Source of the DNA: Rhizobium sp. NRK18
GTDB lineage: Bacteria > Pseudomonadota > Alphaproteobacteria > Rhizobiales > Rhizobiaceae
Assembly (NCBI RefSeq): GCF_024385575.1
Contig: NZ_JANFMV010000001.1
Coordinates: 1,269,681-1,333,680, forward strand
Length of the DNA: 64,000 nt
Reading direction: 5' to 3'
Shown here one piece after another: positions 18,114 to 27,317 of the stretch. Numbering within the stretch: position 1 is the stretch's first letter; the number at the start of each line of letters is the position of its first letter. Below the pieces are notes generated by a model. That model did no database searches and was not told the DNA's origin. It was given only the letters and a program-made list of their open reading frames with translations. Both the position numbers and the translations under genes were made by a program.

Positions 18114-18415
18114 GCCGGCCTCTTTCGGCAAGTTTCGGCGAAACGGGACTGGCAAGCCCCTGTCCGGCAGGAACGTGTGGTCACGATGTCCTCTCCCTGA
18201 AAACGGCGGCGTCGGTGGAGGCGGAGCCTCATGGCGGGATGATCGGCCGCTGGTTTTTGCTCTAGCCTGCCTCGCGCTTGGTTGTCACGCGAAAAAGCCG
18301 GCGGAACTGTCATATCGGAGTCGCAATATGGGAAACAACTCATTATACATGCGCGGGTTTGTAAAGATTGGCGTCGCAGTGGAATGCCTGTGCCGCCGCA
18401 ACTAGGGACATGGAA
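18114..18415. other. Intergenic region between a DMT gene and purA
   Basis: This 302-bp divergent promoter region holds no convincing gene. A small GAGGC/GCCTC hairpin occurs near 18215, and an AT-rich stretch with TATACA (18344-18349) could be part of the purA promoter, but no good -35 matches it. Confidence 0.35.
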
Positions 18416-19714
18416 ATGGCGAACGTCGTTGTTGTTGGATCGCAGTGGGGTGACGAAGGAAAGGGCAAGATTGTCGACTGGCTCTCCGAGCGCGCCGATA
18501 TCGTCGTGCGTTTCCAGGGCGGCCACAATGCGGGCCATACTCTCGTCATCGACGGTGTTTCCTACAAGCTTTCGCTGCTTCCCTCGGGCGTCGTGCGCGA
18601 AGGCAAGCTCGCCGTCATCGGCAACGGCGTCGTCGTCGACCCGCATGCGCTGATCGCCGAAATCGACCGGCTGGAGCAGCAGGGCGTCAAGATTTCGCCG
18701 GAAAATCTCCGTATCGCTGACAATGCGACGCTGATTCTGTCGCTGCACCGCGAGCTGGACGGCCTTCGCGAAGATGCGGCCTCGAACAGCGGCACGAAAA
18801 TTGGAACGACGCGCCGGGGCATAGGCCCTGCATACGAGGACAAGGTCGGCCGCCGCGCAATCCGCGTGATGGACCTGGCCGACAAGGACAGTCTGGCACT
18901 GAAGGTGGATCGAATTCTGACGCATCACAATGCGCTGCGTCGCGGTTTCGGCGAGCCGGAGATCGCGCATGCGACGATCATGGAAGAGCTGACCTCGGTC
19001 GCCGACCGGATCCTGCCTTACCGCGAAACCGTGTGGCTGCTGCTCGACAAGGCGCGCCGTCGCGGCTCGCGTATCCTGTTTGAAGGCGCCCAGGGCACGC
19101 TGCTGGACATCGATCACGGCACCTATCCGTTCGTCACCTCGTCGAACACGGTTGCCGGTCAGGCCGCTGCCGGTTCGGGCATGGGTCCGGGGGCCGTCGG
19201 CTACATCCTCGGCATCACCAAGGCCTACACGACCCGCGTCGGCGAAGGTCCGTTCCCAACCGAACTGACCGACGAGGTCGGCCAGTTCCTCGGCGAGCGT
19301 GGCCGCGAATTCGGCACGGTGACGGGCCGCAAGCGCCGTTGCGGCTGGTTCGATGCGGCGCTGGTGCGCCAGTCGGTTGCCACCAACGGCATTCACGGGA
19401 TCGCGCTGACGAAGCTTGACGTGCTCGACGGTCTCGACGAGATCAAGATCTGCGTCGGCTACATGCTGGACGGCGAGCAGATCGATCATCTGCCGGCGAG
19501 CCAGGGTGCGCAGCAGCGGGTCGAGCCGATCTACGTGACGCTGGAAGGCTGGAAGGAATCGACCGTCGGCGCCCGCAAATGGGCCGATCTGCCGGCCCAG
19601 GCGATCAAATATGTCCGCCAGGTGGAAGAGCTCATCGGTGCGCCGGTGGCATTGCTTTCGACCAGCCCTGAGCGTGACGACACGATACTTGTGACGGACC
19701 CCTTTGAAGACTAA
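18416..19714 (+). CDS. purA: Adenylosuccinate synthetase
   Basis: This 432-residue enzyme catalyses the GTP-dependent joining of IMP and aspartate, the first committed step to AMP. It opens with [19 protein letters not shown] and has [52 protein letters not shown] and [14 protein letters not shown] 18416 is chosen because AGGGA lies 8 nt upstream and the protein then begins at the conserved N-terminus. Confidence 0.97.
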   Translation: MANVVVVGSQWGDEGKGKIVDWLSERADIVVRFQGGHNAGHTLVIDGVSYKLSLLPSGVVREGKLAVIGNGVVVDPHALIAEIDRLEQQGVKISPENLRIADNATLILSLHRELDGLREDAASNSGTKIGTTRRGIGPAYEDKVGRRAIRVMDLADKDSLALKVDRILTHHNALRRGFGEPEIAHATIMEELTSVADRILPYRETVWLLLDKARRRGSRILFEGAQGTLLDIDHGTYPFVTSSNTVAGQAAAGSGMGPGAVGYILGITKAYTTRVGEGPFPTELTDEVGQFLGERGREFGTVTGRKRRCGWFDAALVRQSVATNGIHGIALTKLDVLDGLDEIKICVGYMLDGEQIDHLPASQGAQQRVEPIYVTLEGWKESTVGARKWADLPAQAIKYVRQVEELIGAPVALLSTSPERDDTILVTDPFED

Positions 19715-19769
19715 TCTCTAACGGGGACTGTGTTTTAGCCGGGATTCCGGTGCGAATGAGAAGGTGCTG

Positions 19770-21632
19770 ATGTCGGATTTTGTTGAGGTCATTCGGCGTG
19801 CTGTCGACGGGTTGAAGGAGAATACGCCGGAGCGACGGGCCAAAGTCTATGAAAAGGCCCGCACGGCGGTCGTCCGTCAACTCGAGAACATGAAGCCGGC
19901 GCCTTCGCCCTCCATGCTGGAGCGGCAGATCGAAAAACTCGATCAGGCGATCGAGGCAGTCGAGCTGGAACATACCGAGGCGTTGCCGGAGCCGGAGCCC
20001 GAACCCGTGGTGCCGCCGCCGGCTCCCTCGCGTGCGCCGCCGGCGTCCGACCTGTCGCGGGAAACGTTTGCCAGGCAGGCGAGCGAGGCAAAGGCCGCGC
20101 TTTCGAAGCGCAGCCCGGAGCCGCATGCACCGGCGGCGTCCGCCAATGCGGGGGCTGCCGCTGCCGCGCCGAAGCGGACCGACTACAATCTCGATCAGGC
20201 CCACAACAATCTTGAGGATATCATCAACGACCTGACGGGCCGCAAGGCACCGCCAAGTCCGCCTCCGGCCGCCAAGGCTCCGGTGCAGCCGGCGCCTGCC
20301 GCACCGGCCGGACCGCGCATGCCGAAGGTCTCCGACGAGCTGGACCTCGACTTCAAGGACGAGCCCGCCTACAAGCCGGCGCGGACCAGCACCTATGCCG
20401 CCGGATCGGCCGAGGACATCTTCGGAGAGGACGATTATTACTCGGAAGAGCCGGCAGTCGAGCCGGTAACGCAGCGCCGCGGCGCGGCGGCTGCTCCCGC
20501 ACAATCGCACGGCTATTCCAATGGCCAGTATAACGGCAGCTACAACGGCGATTTCGACAGCGAAGTCGACGATGCCGACGAGCCGGCCTCCATCGACCGT
20601 ATGGCGTCGCGCCGCCGGAGCAAGTCTGCTCAGGCGCATGAAGGCTCGGGCGGCAATCTTCGCAAGATCATCATCGCTGCTGTCTGCATCGTCGTTCTGG
20701 CGGGGGCAGGTGTTGCGGCCTGGATGGCGATGAGCGGCGATAGCGGCACCAAGACCGCCGAGGCCGTCGACACGAGCGCGCCGGCCGAAACGGCTCCGGC
20801 CGCGACGAACGATCAGCAACCGGCTGCCGAAACGACGCCGGCCGTGGCGGAGAGCAAACCGGCCGAGGCCGCTCCGGCGACCGGGACTGAGGATGCCGGC
20901 CCGCAGAAGTTCACCCAGCGCCTGATGGCCGATGGTAGCGAGGTCAATTCCGGTCCTGCCTCGGCAGACGGAAGCGACAACGGTGCGGAAGGTCGTTCGG
21001 TCTCCGAACAGTCTCCGGGTGCTCAGGCCAACGCGGATGCAGGCTCCACTGCGGCCCCGGCGGCAGCGACGACCAACGGCGCGCAGAAGATGCTGCTTTA
21101 CGAAGAAAAGCTCGGCCAGAGCGCACCGACGGCGATCGCCGGCACCGTGACCTGGTCGCTGCAGCAGGAAGCAAGCGATGACGGCCGTCCGGAGCCGACG
21201 ATCCAGGGCCAGCTTTCCGTTCCGGACAAGGGGCTTTCTGCGCTCCTCACCATCAAGAAGAACGACGACGCTTCGCTGCCGGCGAGCCATCTCATCGAGC
21301 TGGTCTTCTCGCTGCCGGAGAATTTCGAAGGCGGCGGCATCGATTCGGTGCAGCGCATTGCCATGAAGAAGTCTGAGCAGGACCGTGGCAACGCCCTCGT
21401 GGCCGTCCCGGCCAAGATCACCGACGACTTCCACATGATTGCGCTCAACGATTTCGACGAGGCCAAGAAGGCCAACCTCGAGCTTCTGCGCACGCGTGAC
21501 TGGATCGACATTCCGATCACCTACCGCAACGGCCGCCGTGCGCTGCTGACGCTCGAGAAGGGCTCGACCGGCAAGCAGGTGTTCGACGAGGCGCTCAACA
21601 AGTGGGCGGCGATGGGTAATAGCGGCAACTGA
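19770..21632 (+). CDS. Ala/Pro-rich single-pass membrane protein, function unknown
   Basis: This protein has 620 residues from ATG 19770 (GAGAAGG 5 nt upstream; GTG 19764 is an alternative). An N-terminal helical part (DFVEVIRRAVDGLKENTPE) is followed by a long Pro/Ala/Glu-rich low-complexity segment, one membrane helix around residue 310 (KIIIAAVCIVVLAGAGVAAW), another Ala/Thr-rich linker and an ordered C-terminal domain of about 170 residues (MLLYEEKLG to the end). It looks like a cytoplasmic head, a membrane anchor and a periplasmic domain on flexible linkers. I do not recognise a characterised function. It follows purA by 55 nt. Confidence 0.75.
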   Translation: MSDFVEVIRRAVDGLKENTPERRAKVYEKARTAVVRQLENMKPAPSPSMLERQIEKLDQAIEAVELEHTEALPEPEPEPVVPPPAPSRAPPASDLSRETFARQASEAKAALSKRSPEPHAPAASANAGAAAAAPKRTDYNLDQAHNNLEDIINDLTGRKAPPSPPPAAKAPVQPAPAAPAGPRMPKVSDELDLDFKDEPAYKPARTSTYAAGSAEDIFGEDDYYSEEPAVEPVTQRRGAAAAPAQSHGYSNGQYNGSYNGDFDSEVDDADEPASIDRMASRRRSKSAQAHEGSGGNLRKIIIAAVCIVVLAGAGVAAWMAMSGDSGTKTAEAVDTSAPAETAPAATNDQQPAAETTPAVAESKPAEAAPATGTEDAGPQKFTQRLMADGSEVNSGPASADGSDNGAEGRSVSEQSPGAQANADAGSTAAPAAATTNGAQKMLLYEEKLGQSAPTAIAGTVTWSLQQEASDDGRPEPTIQGQLSVPDKGLSALLTIKKNDDASLPASHLIELVFSLPENFEGGGIDSVQRIAMKKSEQDRGNALVAVPAKITDDFHMIALNDFDEAKKANLELLRTRDWIDIPITYRNGRRALLTLEKGSTGKQVFDEALNKWAAMGNSGN

Positions 21633-21654
21633 CCGTCTGAAAGTGATGCAAAAC

Positions 21655-21691
21655 AAAACCGCCCGGCGTTCCTCACGCCGGGCGGTTTTTT
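21655..21691. terminator. Bidirectional terminator between convergent genes
   Basis: A perfect 14-bp stem AAAACCGCCCGGCG (21655-21668) pairs with CGCCGGGCGGTTTT (21676-21689) around a 7-nt loop. T-tracts on both strands serve the membrane-protein gene and rpoH. Confidence 0.92.
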
Positions 21692-21723
21692 CATGTCTGC
21701 GGAATTGACGCTGTGGCTAGCGC

Positions 21724-22638
21724 TCAGAGGCTGGCGTCGGCGTCCACCACGCGAACGGCCTTGGCGCGGTCGCGGGCTTCCTTCTGGACGGCTTCCTGGA
21801 CCTTCTCGAAGGCGCGGACCTCGATCTGGCGCACGCGTTCGCGGCTGATGTCGAACTCGGACGACAGCTCCTCGAGCGTCACCGGATCTTCCGACAGGCG
21901 GCGGGCCTGGAAGATGCGCCTTTCGCGGTCGTTCAGCGACTTCATGGCGTTGACCAGCATCGAGCGGCGGGTTTCCAGCTCGTCCTGCTCGATCAGCACC
22001 TGTTCCTGGCTGTCGTGGTCATCGACCAGCCAATCCTGCCACTGGCCGGATTCGCCTTCCGTTGCCCGGATCGGTGCGTTCAGCGATGCGTCACCGGAGA
22101 GCCTCCGGTTCATCGAGACGACTTCTTCCTCGGAAACGTTCAGCTTGGTGGCGATCTCGCTCACCTGATCGGGCTTCAGGTCACCTTCGTCGATCGCCTG
22201 CAGCTTGCCCTTCAGGCGGCGCAGGTTGAAGAACAGGCGCTTCTGATTGGCGGTGGTGCCCATCTTCACGAGCGACCACGAGCGCAGGATGTACTCCTGG
22301 ATCGACGCCTTGATCCACCACATGGCGTAGGTCGCCAGGCGGAAGCCGCGTTCCGGGTCGAATTTCTTCACGGCCTGCATGAGGCCAACATTGCCTTCGG
22401 AAACGACCTCGCCGATCGGCAGGCCGTAGCCGCGATAGCCCATGGCGATCTTGGCGACGAGGCGCAGGTGGCTCGTCACCAGTTCATGGGCGGCGTTGCG
22501 GTCGCCATGCTCCTGATACCGCTTGGCAAGCATGTATTCCTGCTGCGGTTCCAGCATGGGAAATTTGCGGATTTCGTCCAGATACCGGCTGAGACCGGCT
22601 TCGCCTGAGGCGATGACTGGCAATGATGCGCGGGCCAT
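21724..22638 (-). CDS. rpoH: Heat-shock sigma factor sigma-32
   Basis: This 304-residue sigma-70 family member directs RNA polymerase to heat-shock promoters. Region 2 includes HLRLVAKIAMGYRGYGLPI, the RpoH box is visible as QKRLFFNLRRLKG, and region 4 ends with the helix-turn-helix TLEELSSEFDISRERVRQIE. ATG 22638 is chosen because GGAGGGG lies 5 nt upstream and the protein then matches the family start; an in-frame extension to 22731 is rejected. A promoter with TTGAAA lies upstream. Rhizobia often carry two rpoH genes; whether this is rpoH1 or rpoH2 is not decided here. Confidence 0.95.
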   Translation of the reverse strand: MARASLPVIASGEAGLSRYLDEIRKFPMLEPQQEYMLAKRYQEHGDRNAAHELVTSHLRLVAKIAMGYRGYGLPIGEVVSEGNVGLMQAVKKFDPERGFRLATYAMWWIKASIQEYILRSWSLVKMGTTANQKRLFFNLRRLKGKLQAIDEGDLKPDQVSEIATKLNVSEEEVVSMNRRLSGDASLNAPIRATEGESGQWQDWLVDDHDSQEQVLIEQDELETRRSMLVNAMKSLNDRERRIFQARRLSEDPVTLEELSSEFDISRERVRQIEVRAFEKVQEAVQKEARDRAKAVRVVDADASL

Positions 22639-22743
22639 AAGCACCCCTCCTTTTCTGTCGACCCCTCGCACCGCGGCGGCGGTGCCCTGTGAGCGAGCCG
22701 TAAACGTGTGTGTTCCTGTCAAACCCCACACTGATAGATATCA

Positions 22744-22772
22744 CAGATAAGTACGGCAAAACCGTGTTTCAA
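22744..22772 (-). promoter_or_regulatory. Promoter of rpoH
   Basis: Reading on the minus strand, TTGAAA (22772-22767) is separated by exactly 17 bp from TATCTG (22749-22744), about 105 nt upstream of the rpoH ATG. The -35 is embedded in CTTGAAA, which also fits a sigma-32 -35 element, so autoregulation is possible but not shown. Confidence 0.5.
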
Positions 22773-22802
22773 GCGCTTTTCGCCTTCACGCTTTGGTGAG
22801 GG

Positions 22803-23831
22803 TCAGACGCTCTTCAGGACCTCGGCCAGCTCGGCCATATCGGCAGGCAACGGCGCCTCGAAATGCATGACTTCGCCGGTCGAGGGATGCTCGAACTGCA
22901 GCATGAAGGCATGCAGCGCCTGACGCGGGAAACGGTTGACCACGGCCTTTGCTTCCTCCGTCAGCAGATTGGCCTTGGTGCGATAGCCGCCGCCATATTG
23001 CGCGTCGCCGATCAGCGGGTGGCCGATATGGGCCATGTGCACACGGATCTGGTGCGTGCGACCGGTTTCTAGGTGGCATTCGACCAGAGAGGCCAGCGCG
23101 GTGGCGTCCGGGCGTTCGTGAAAGCGCTCCAGCACCTCGAAATGGGTGACGGCGTGATCGGCGTCGACGGCGCCCTCGCGCTTAACGGCGCGCTTGGTGC
23201 GGTCGGACATGGAGCGGCCGAGCGGCAGGTCGATCGTGCCGCGGATCTGCGCGGGGCGGCCCCAGACGATCGCCTTGTAGGCACGGGCGAGCTCCGTCGT
23301 CTGGCCGTGGTCGGCAAACTGCGCCGACAGCGAGCGATGGGCGAGATCGTTCTTGGCGACGATCATGACGCCGGTCGTATCCTTGTCCAGCCGGTGGACG
23401 ATGCCCGGACGCTTCACGCCGCCGATGCCCGACAGGCTGTCGCCGCAGTGATGGATCAGCGCGTTGACGAGGGTGCCGGTCCAGTTGCCGGCGCCGGGAT
23501 GGACGACGAGGCCTGCCGGCTTGTTGATGACGATGACGTCGTCATCCTCGTAGAGAATGTCGAGCGGGATATTCTCGCCCTGCGGTTCGGGATCTTCCGG
23601 CTCCGGCAGGGCGATCTCGACGACGTCGCCGGGACGGATCTTGCGGTGCGCACCGTCGACGACGCTGCCATTGACGGTGAGGTTGCCGCCCTCGATCAGG
23701 CTCTTGATGCGGCTGCGCGAGAATTCCCCCTCCAGCCCGGCCGCAAGCCAGGTGTCCAGTCGCCCGGATGCCGTTTCATCCGCCGTGAGGACTTTCTTAT
23801 TGTCTTGACCTTGTTTAAAGGGGGCTTTCAT
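22803..23831 (-). CDS. rluD: RluA/RluD-family 23S rRNA pseudouridine synthase
   Basis: This 342-residue enzyme isomerises uridines in 23S rRNA. It has an N-terminal S4 RNA-binding domain (RLDTWLAAGLEGEFSRSRIKS to about residue 85), then the catalytic domain with the hallmark HRLDKDTTGVMIVAK (catalytic Asp) and ETGRTHQIRVHMAHIGHPLIGD. The length is slightly above that of E. coli RluD. It is divergent from the small membrane protein gene and lies just upstream of rpoH on the same strand, 164 bp apart. The RluD versus RluC assignment is by overall similarity only. Confidence 0.88.
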   Translation of the reverse strand: MKAPFKQGQDNKKVLTADETASGRLDTWLAAGLEGEFSRSRIKSLIEGGNLTVNGSVVDGAHRKIRPGDVVEIALPEPEDPEPQGENIPLDILYEDDDVIVINKPAGLVVHPGAGNWTGTLVNALIHHCGDSLSGIGGVKRPGIVHRLDKDTTGVMIVAKNDLAHRSLSAQFADHGQTTELARAYKAIVWGRPAQIRGTIDLPLGRSMSDRTKRAVKREGAVDADHAVTHFEVLERFHERPDATALASLVECHLETGRTHQIRVHMAHIGHPLIGDAQYGGGYRTKANLLTEEAKAVVNRFPRQALHAFMLQFEHPSTGEVMHFEAPLPADMAELAEVLKSV

Positions 23832-23860
23832 TTCCAGTTCCCGTGTGAAAGGCGAATTAC

Positions 23861-24241
23861 ATGGCTCATATCGAGCAAGACGAAGACGAAAAGCCGCTCG
23901 ATCCGGCGATGGAAAACGTCCGCCGCAAGATGGTCCGCCTTCAGCTCGTATCGGCCGGCATCATGGGCGTGATGCTTATGGCCGTATTGGCCGCCGTTGT
24001 CTACAAGGTCACGCAGACGCCGGGCAAGCAGGCCGCGGTGTCCGGGCCTCTTTCCGTCCCGTCCGATCAGCCGCTGAGCGGTCGCGCGGCGCTGCCGGAT
24101 GGCTTCACGGTCGACAACACGTCGCTGTCAGAGGGCCAGGTGCTGTTCTTCGGTCACATGACGGACGGTCAGCGCAAGGCCTTCGTGTTCGACATCGCAA
24201 CCGGCCGCATCATCGCCGACATCGACGTCGGCAGCCGCTGA
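23861..24241 (+). CDS. Small single-pass membrane protein, function unknown
   Basis: This 126-residue protein has an acidic N-terminus, one membrane helix (LVSAGIMGVMLMAVLAAVVYKV, about residues 29-50) and an external domain ending in FDIATGRIIADIDVG. It resembles the alphaproteobacterial DUF6476 type found beside rluD and rpoH, but this is from memory of gene context. The stop is 4 nt before the rRNA methyltransferase start, suggesting one operon. Confidence 0.7.
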   Translation: MAHIEQDEDEKPLDPAMENVRRKMVRLQLVSAGIMGVMLMAVLAAVVYKVTQTPGKQAAVSGPLSVPSDQPLSGRAALPDGFTVDNTSLSEGQVLFFGHMTDGQRKAFVFDIATGRIIADIDVGSR

Positions 24242-24245
24242 TCCC

Positions 24246-25082
24246 ATGTCCGCCGAACGCTCCGTCATTGTCATCGACGATCCGCAGGATCAGCGGATCA
24301 CCTATTTCCGTGACATCCGCGAGAAGGACATGACACGGCGCGAGGGCCGGTTCATCGCCGAGGGCACCGTCGTCCTGAGGATGCTCGCCGAAGCCCACCG
24401 GCGCGGCAACGGCATCGTGGCCGAGGCGGTGCTCGTTTTGCGCAACAGGCTCGCCGGCATTCAGGACATTCTGGAGCGCTTTCCGGAAGACGTGCCCGTT
24501 TATGTCGCGGAGCAGGCGGTGATCGATGCGATTGCCGGCTTTCACCTGCATCGCGGCATCCTGGCGCTCGGACGCCGCGAGGATGCGCCGGATCTCGACG
24601 CCGAGCTGGCGTCGCTGCCGGAGAACGCGCTCGTGGTCGTCGCCTGCGGCATTTCCAACCACGACAATATCGGCGCCATCTTCCGCAATGCGGCCGCCTT
24701 CGGCGTCGATGCGGTCTTCCTTGACCAGACGAGCTGCGATCCGCTCTACCGCAAGGCGCTGCGGGTCTCCGTAGGCTCGGTGCTGTCGGTGCCCTACATG
24801 CGCGGCGGTTCGGACACCGAACTCGTTTCACGCCTGGCGGATGCCGGGTTCGATGTCTTCTGCCTGTCGCCCTCCGGCCAGCGACGGATCACCGATGTCG
24901 CTCCGCAGGGCCGCACGGCGCTCGTTCTCGGCACCGAGGGGGAGGGGCTCTCGCCAGACATCCTGTCACGCTTCACGGTGGTCAGCATCGCCCAGGCGCC
25001 GGGTCTCGACAGCCTGAACGTGGCGACGGCGGCCGGCATCGCGCTGCACGAGATCGCGTCGGCAGCGGGGCGCCTGCGCTAG
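24246..25082 (+). CDS. TrmH/SpoU-family RNA 2'-O-methyltransferase
   Basis: This SPOUT-fold methyltransferase has 278 residues: an N-terminal substrate-binding part, then the three knot motifs NHDNIGAIFRNAAAFGVDA, LVLGTEGEGLSP and LNVATAAGIALHE that bind S-adenosylmethionine. It modifies rRNA or tRNA; the exact target cannot be read. It is cotranscribed with the preceding small membrane protein gene, 4 nt away. Confidence 0.88.
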   Translation: MSAERSVIVIDDPQDQRITYFRDIREKDMTRREGRFIAEGTVVLRMLAEAHRRGNGIVAEAVLVLRNRLAGIQDILERFPEDVPVYVAEQAVIDAIAGFHLHRGILALGRREDAPDLDAELASLPENALVVVACGISNHDNIGAIFRNAAAFGVDAVFLDQTSCDPLYRKALRVSVGSVLSVPYMRGGSDTELVSRLADAGFDVFCLSPSGQRRITDVAPQGRTALVLGTEGEGLSPDILSRFTVVSIAQAPGLDSLNVATAAGIALHEIASAAGRLR

Positions 25083-25114
25083 GCAGCTTTGCTCATTTTG
25101 AGACGGAGAGGGGT

Positions 25115-26281
25115 CTATTCGGCGGCTTCGCCGGACAGCATCTTGCGGGCGCGCTCGGCAAGGCTTCCCGGCAGCGGTTCGCCGTCATCCATCGGGATGT
25201 CGGCAAGTAGGCTGCGGATCGGCGAGGCGGCGCCTTCTTCGCTGGCGGTCAGCGCCACCACCTTGGCTGCCATCGTTGCGATCTCCGCTCTCAGCGCATC
25301 GTCCTTGTCGGCGGATCCCGCCTTCATCAGCCGCTCGGAGAGAGCGGTGTTCTGGTGATAGAGCTCTTCACGCAACCGGCTCATTTCGTCTGGCGACAGC
25401 ATTTTCACGACAGACTGTTCTCCTGCATGGGCGGATCCGTTGGCGGCCGGGGTGGCGTCGGCTCCGGACATCTGCAGACCGGCGACGGCATTGCCATTTC
25501 TGGCGTCAGCATTGGCGGCCTTCAGCCGTTCCGTCAACTGGCGGATGTCCTGGATGCGCTGGCGGAGCGCCGTCTGCGAATCGGCATTCTTGGCCGCTTC
25601 CTCTTCCAGCCGGTTCTCTAGCTTCGCCACCTTGCCCTCCTGACGGCTTGCCTGGAACTCGGCTTCCTTGGCGCGGTGGGTCATCTCCTTGAGTTCGTTG
25701 CGCAGCGTCTCGCGTTCCTCGCGGATGGAGGCCAGGCGGTATTTGAGGTTCTCGATTTCGGTATCGCGGCTGGCGATCTCGATCTTTAGCGTGTCGAGGT
25801 TGGACGCCACCAGATCGACGCGCCGCTGCAGCGTCTCGGCGCTGTAGCCCTTGGAGGCCAGCGCCCGCTCGGCCTCGCCCAGATGCTGCTTCAGGCGCAG
25901 TATGTAGCCGTCCTCGTCGCGGATCTTCGAGCGCAGGTCGGCGGCCTCGACGCTCATCTCCTCGACCTGCATCTTCAGCTCGCGGTTTTCCGACAACAGC
26001 TTGCGGGCTTCCTCGGACAGGGTGACGTTGCGTACTTCCAGATTGGTCGCCTTTTCGCGCTGCCTGGTCAGTTCGATGCTGGCCTTGGCGTTTTCTGCGG
26101 CATAGGTGGCGCGCGCCATGTCGCGCTGGGCCGAGATCTCCTGCGGGGACAGCGGCATCGTCGCCTGCAGGCGACGCTCGGTATAACGGACGATGCGGCG
26201 GTGGATTGCAGGAGCCAGCAGAAGGAACGCCAATGCGGCGCTCAAGAAGCCCAATCCAAACAAGAGAGCAAATTCAATCAC
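25115..26281 (-). CDS. Membrane-anchored coiled-coil protein, function unknown
   Basis: This 388-residue protein has one N-terminal membrane helix (FALLFGLGFLSAALAFLLLA, residues 4-23), then about 220 residues of heptad-rich coiled coil (such as LLSENRELKMQVEEMSVEAA) and a less ordered C-terminus. The layout resembles RmuC-like or septation-linked coiled-coil proteins but no diagnostic domain is visible. It is convergent with the methyltransferase gene; its upstream gap contains the terminator of the eipA-like gene. Confidence 0.72.
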   Translation of the reverse strand: MIEFALLFGLGFLSAALAFLLLAPAIHRRIVRYTERRLQATMPLSPQEISAQRDMARATYAAENAKASIELTRQREKATNLEVRNVTLSEEARKLLSENRELKMQVEEMSVEAADLRSKIRDEDGYILRLKQHLGEAERALASKGYSAETLQRRVDLVASNLDTLKIEIASRDTEIENLKYRLASIREERETLRNELKEMTHRAKEAEFQASRQEGKVAKLENRLEEEAAKNADSQTALRQRIQDIRQLTERLKAANADARNGNAVAGLQMSGADATPAANGSAHAGEQSVVKMLSPDEMSRLREELYHQNTALSERLMKAGSADKDDALRAEIATMAAKVVALTASEEGAASPIRSLLADIPMDDGEPLPGSLAERARKMLSGEAAE

Positions 26282-26362
26282 GGTCGGCCGTTTCGTCTGT
26301 TCCGTTGCGGTACTTAAATCATCTTATACTGACAGCGGCAAGTTGTTGGCCACCGGCGGAAA

Positions 26363-26386
26363 TAAAAAGGCGGCCCGCAGGCCGCC
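26363..26386 (-). terminator. Terminator of the eipA-like gene
   Basis: GGCGGCC (26369-26375) pairs with GGCCGCC (26380-26386) around a 4-nt loop. On the minus strand it is followed by TTTTTATT, directly downstream of the eipA-like stop. Confidence 0.85.
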
Positions 26387-26420
26387 TGAATTCTCGGTTT
26401 TGGTTAACGGCCGGGCCGTA

Positions 26421-27011
26421 TCAGAAGGGGTTCCAGGTCGGCTGGCGGGTCAGCTTCAGATAGCCGACATTGATGCCCAGACGCGCCCCGATCCCGGTGC
26501 GGATCGGCACGAGCAGCACGTCGCGGTTCCTCAGAACCGTCATGCCGACGCCGGCGACCACATAGGCCGAGCCGTTGACGCCGCCGAAGCGGTCATAGAG
26601 ATCGTCGACATTCGGCAGATCGTAGACCAGCATCATCGTGCGGTCGCCGTTGCCGCCGTAATCGAGGCCGAGCGAAGGGCCCTGCCAGAACACGGTGTGC
26701 TCGCCGACATTCTTGGTGTAAAGGGCGCCTTCGCCGTAGGTCAGGCCGGCAATCAGGGCGCCGGAGCCTTCCTGGCCGAGAATGTAGCCATTCGGCAGGC
26801 CGTATTTGGAAAACGCCGTCTCGATCACCTTGGCGAGACCGCCGCTGGTTTCGCCGAAGAAGGAATGGCCGGCATCGACGATCTCCTGCATCGAATATTC
26901 GGCATTCGTGGCGGCGTAAGTAGAACTGGAAGGCACAGTCAGGCTTGCGAAGGCCAAAAAGGCGGTGACGAGCCGCAGTCGTGCCCAGGTGCGCAATTTT
27001 TTCAGAAACAT
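26421..27011 (-). CDS. eipA: DUF1134 periplasmic protein, EipA-like
   Basis: This 196-residue exported protein has a Sec signal (cleavage near STYAATNAEY) and a SYLF-like beta domain with GYILGQEGSGALIAGLTYGEG, the core of DUF1134. In Brucella the homologue EipA is a periplasmic envelope-integrity protein whose gene neighbours chpT and is activated by CtrA. Here too it is divergent from chpT, and a CtrA-box-like site lies 52 bp upstream. The function in this organism is by analogy. Confidence 0.85.
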   Translation of the reverse strand: MFLKKLRTWARLRLVTAFLAFASLTVPSSSTYAATNAEYSMQEIVDAGHSFFGETSGGLAKVIETAFSKYGLPNGYILGQEGSGALIAGLTYGEGALYTKNVGEHTVFWQGPSLGLDYGGNGDRTMMLVYDLPNVDDLYDRFGGVNGSAYVVAGVGMTVLRNRDVLLVPIRTGIGARLGINVGYLKLTRQPTWNPF

Positions 27012-27063
27012 GGCTTCACCCGTTCATCGGTAATTCGGATGTAAGCATTTTCCACCTTTCCCC

Positions 27064-27078
27064 TTAACAATCGGTTTA
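27064..27078. promoter_or_regulatory. CtrA-box-like site upstream of eipA
   Basis: TTAACAATCGGTTTA has the form TTAA-N7-TTTA, one mismatch from the CtrA consensus TTAA-N7-TTAA. It lies 52 bp upstream of the eipA start in the 306-bp divergent region shared with chpT, where no other feature was seen. Confidence 0.55.
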
Positions 27079-27317
27079 CCAAATATGGTGTCATTATGGC
27101 ACCGTCGATTTGCCTTTATTACTTGCGTTTCCGGCGCACTATTTGCGCCTGCGATGTGATATCGGTGAAGCCGACACGAGAAAATGACGCATTGCCGCCG
27201 GATCGGGTGCTGCGCCATTTTCTCGTGCCAGGGACACGGTAACCCATTGACGCGCGCCCGGCGGCAGGCAACACCGTGCCGCACGCGCCGCGACCATTCA
27301 TCAGGAGACTTTCGACC

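Noticed and set aside
19632..21656. A 674-codon Arg-rich frame antisense to the Ala/Pro-rich membrane protein
   Set aside because: The sense protein has a good ribosome-binding site, a membrane helix and a following terminator; the antisense frame has none of these.
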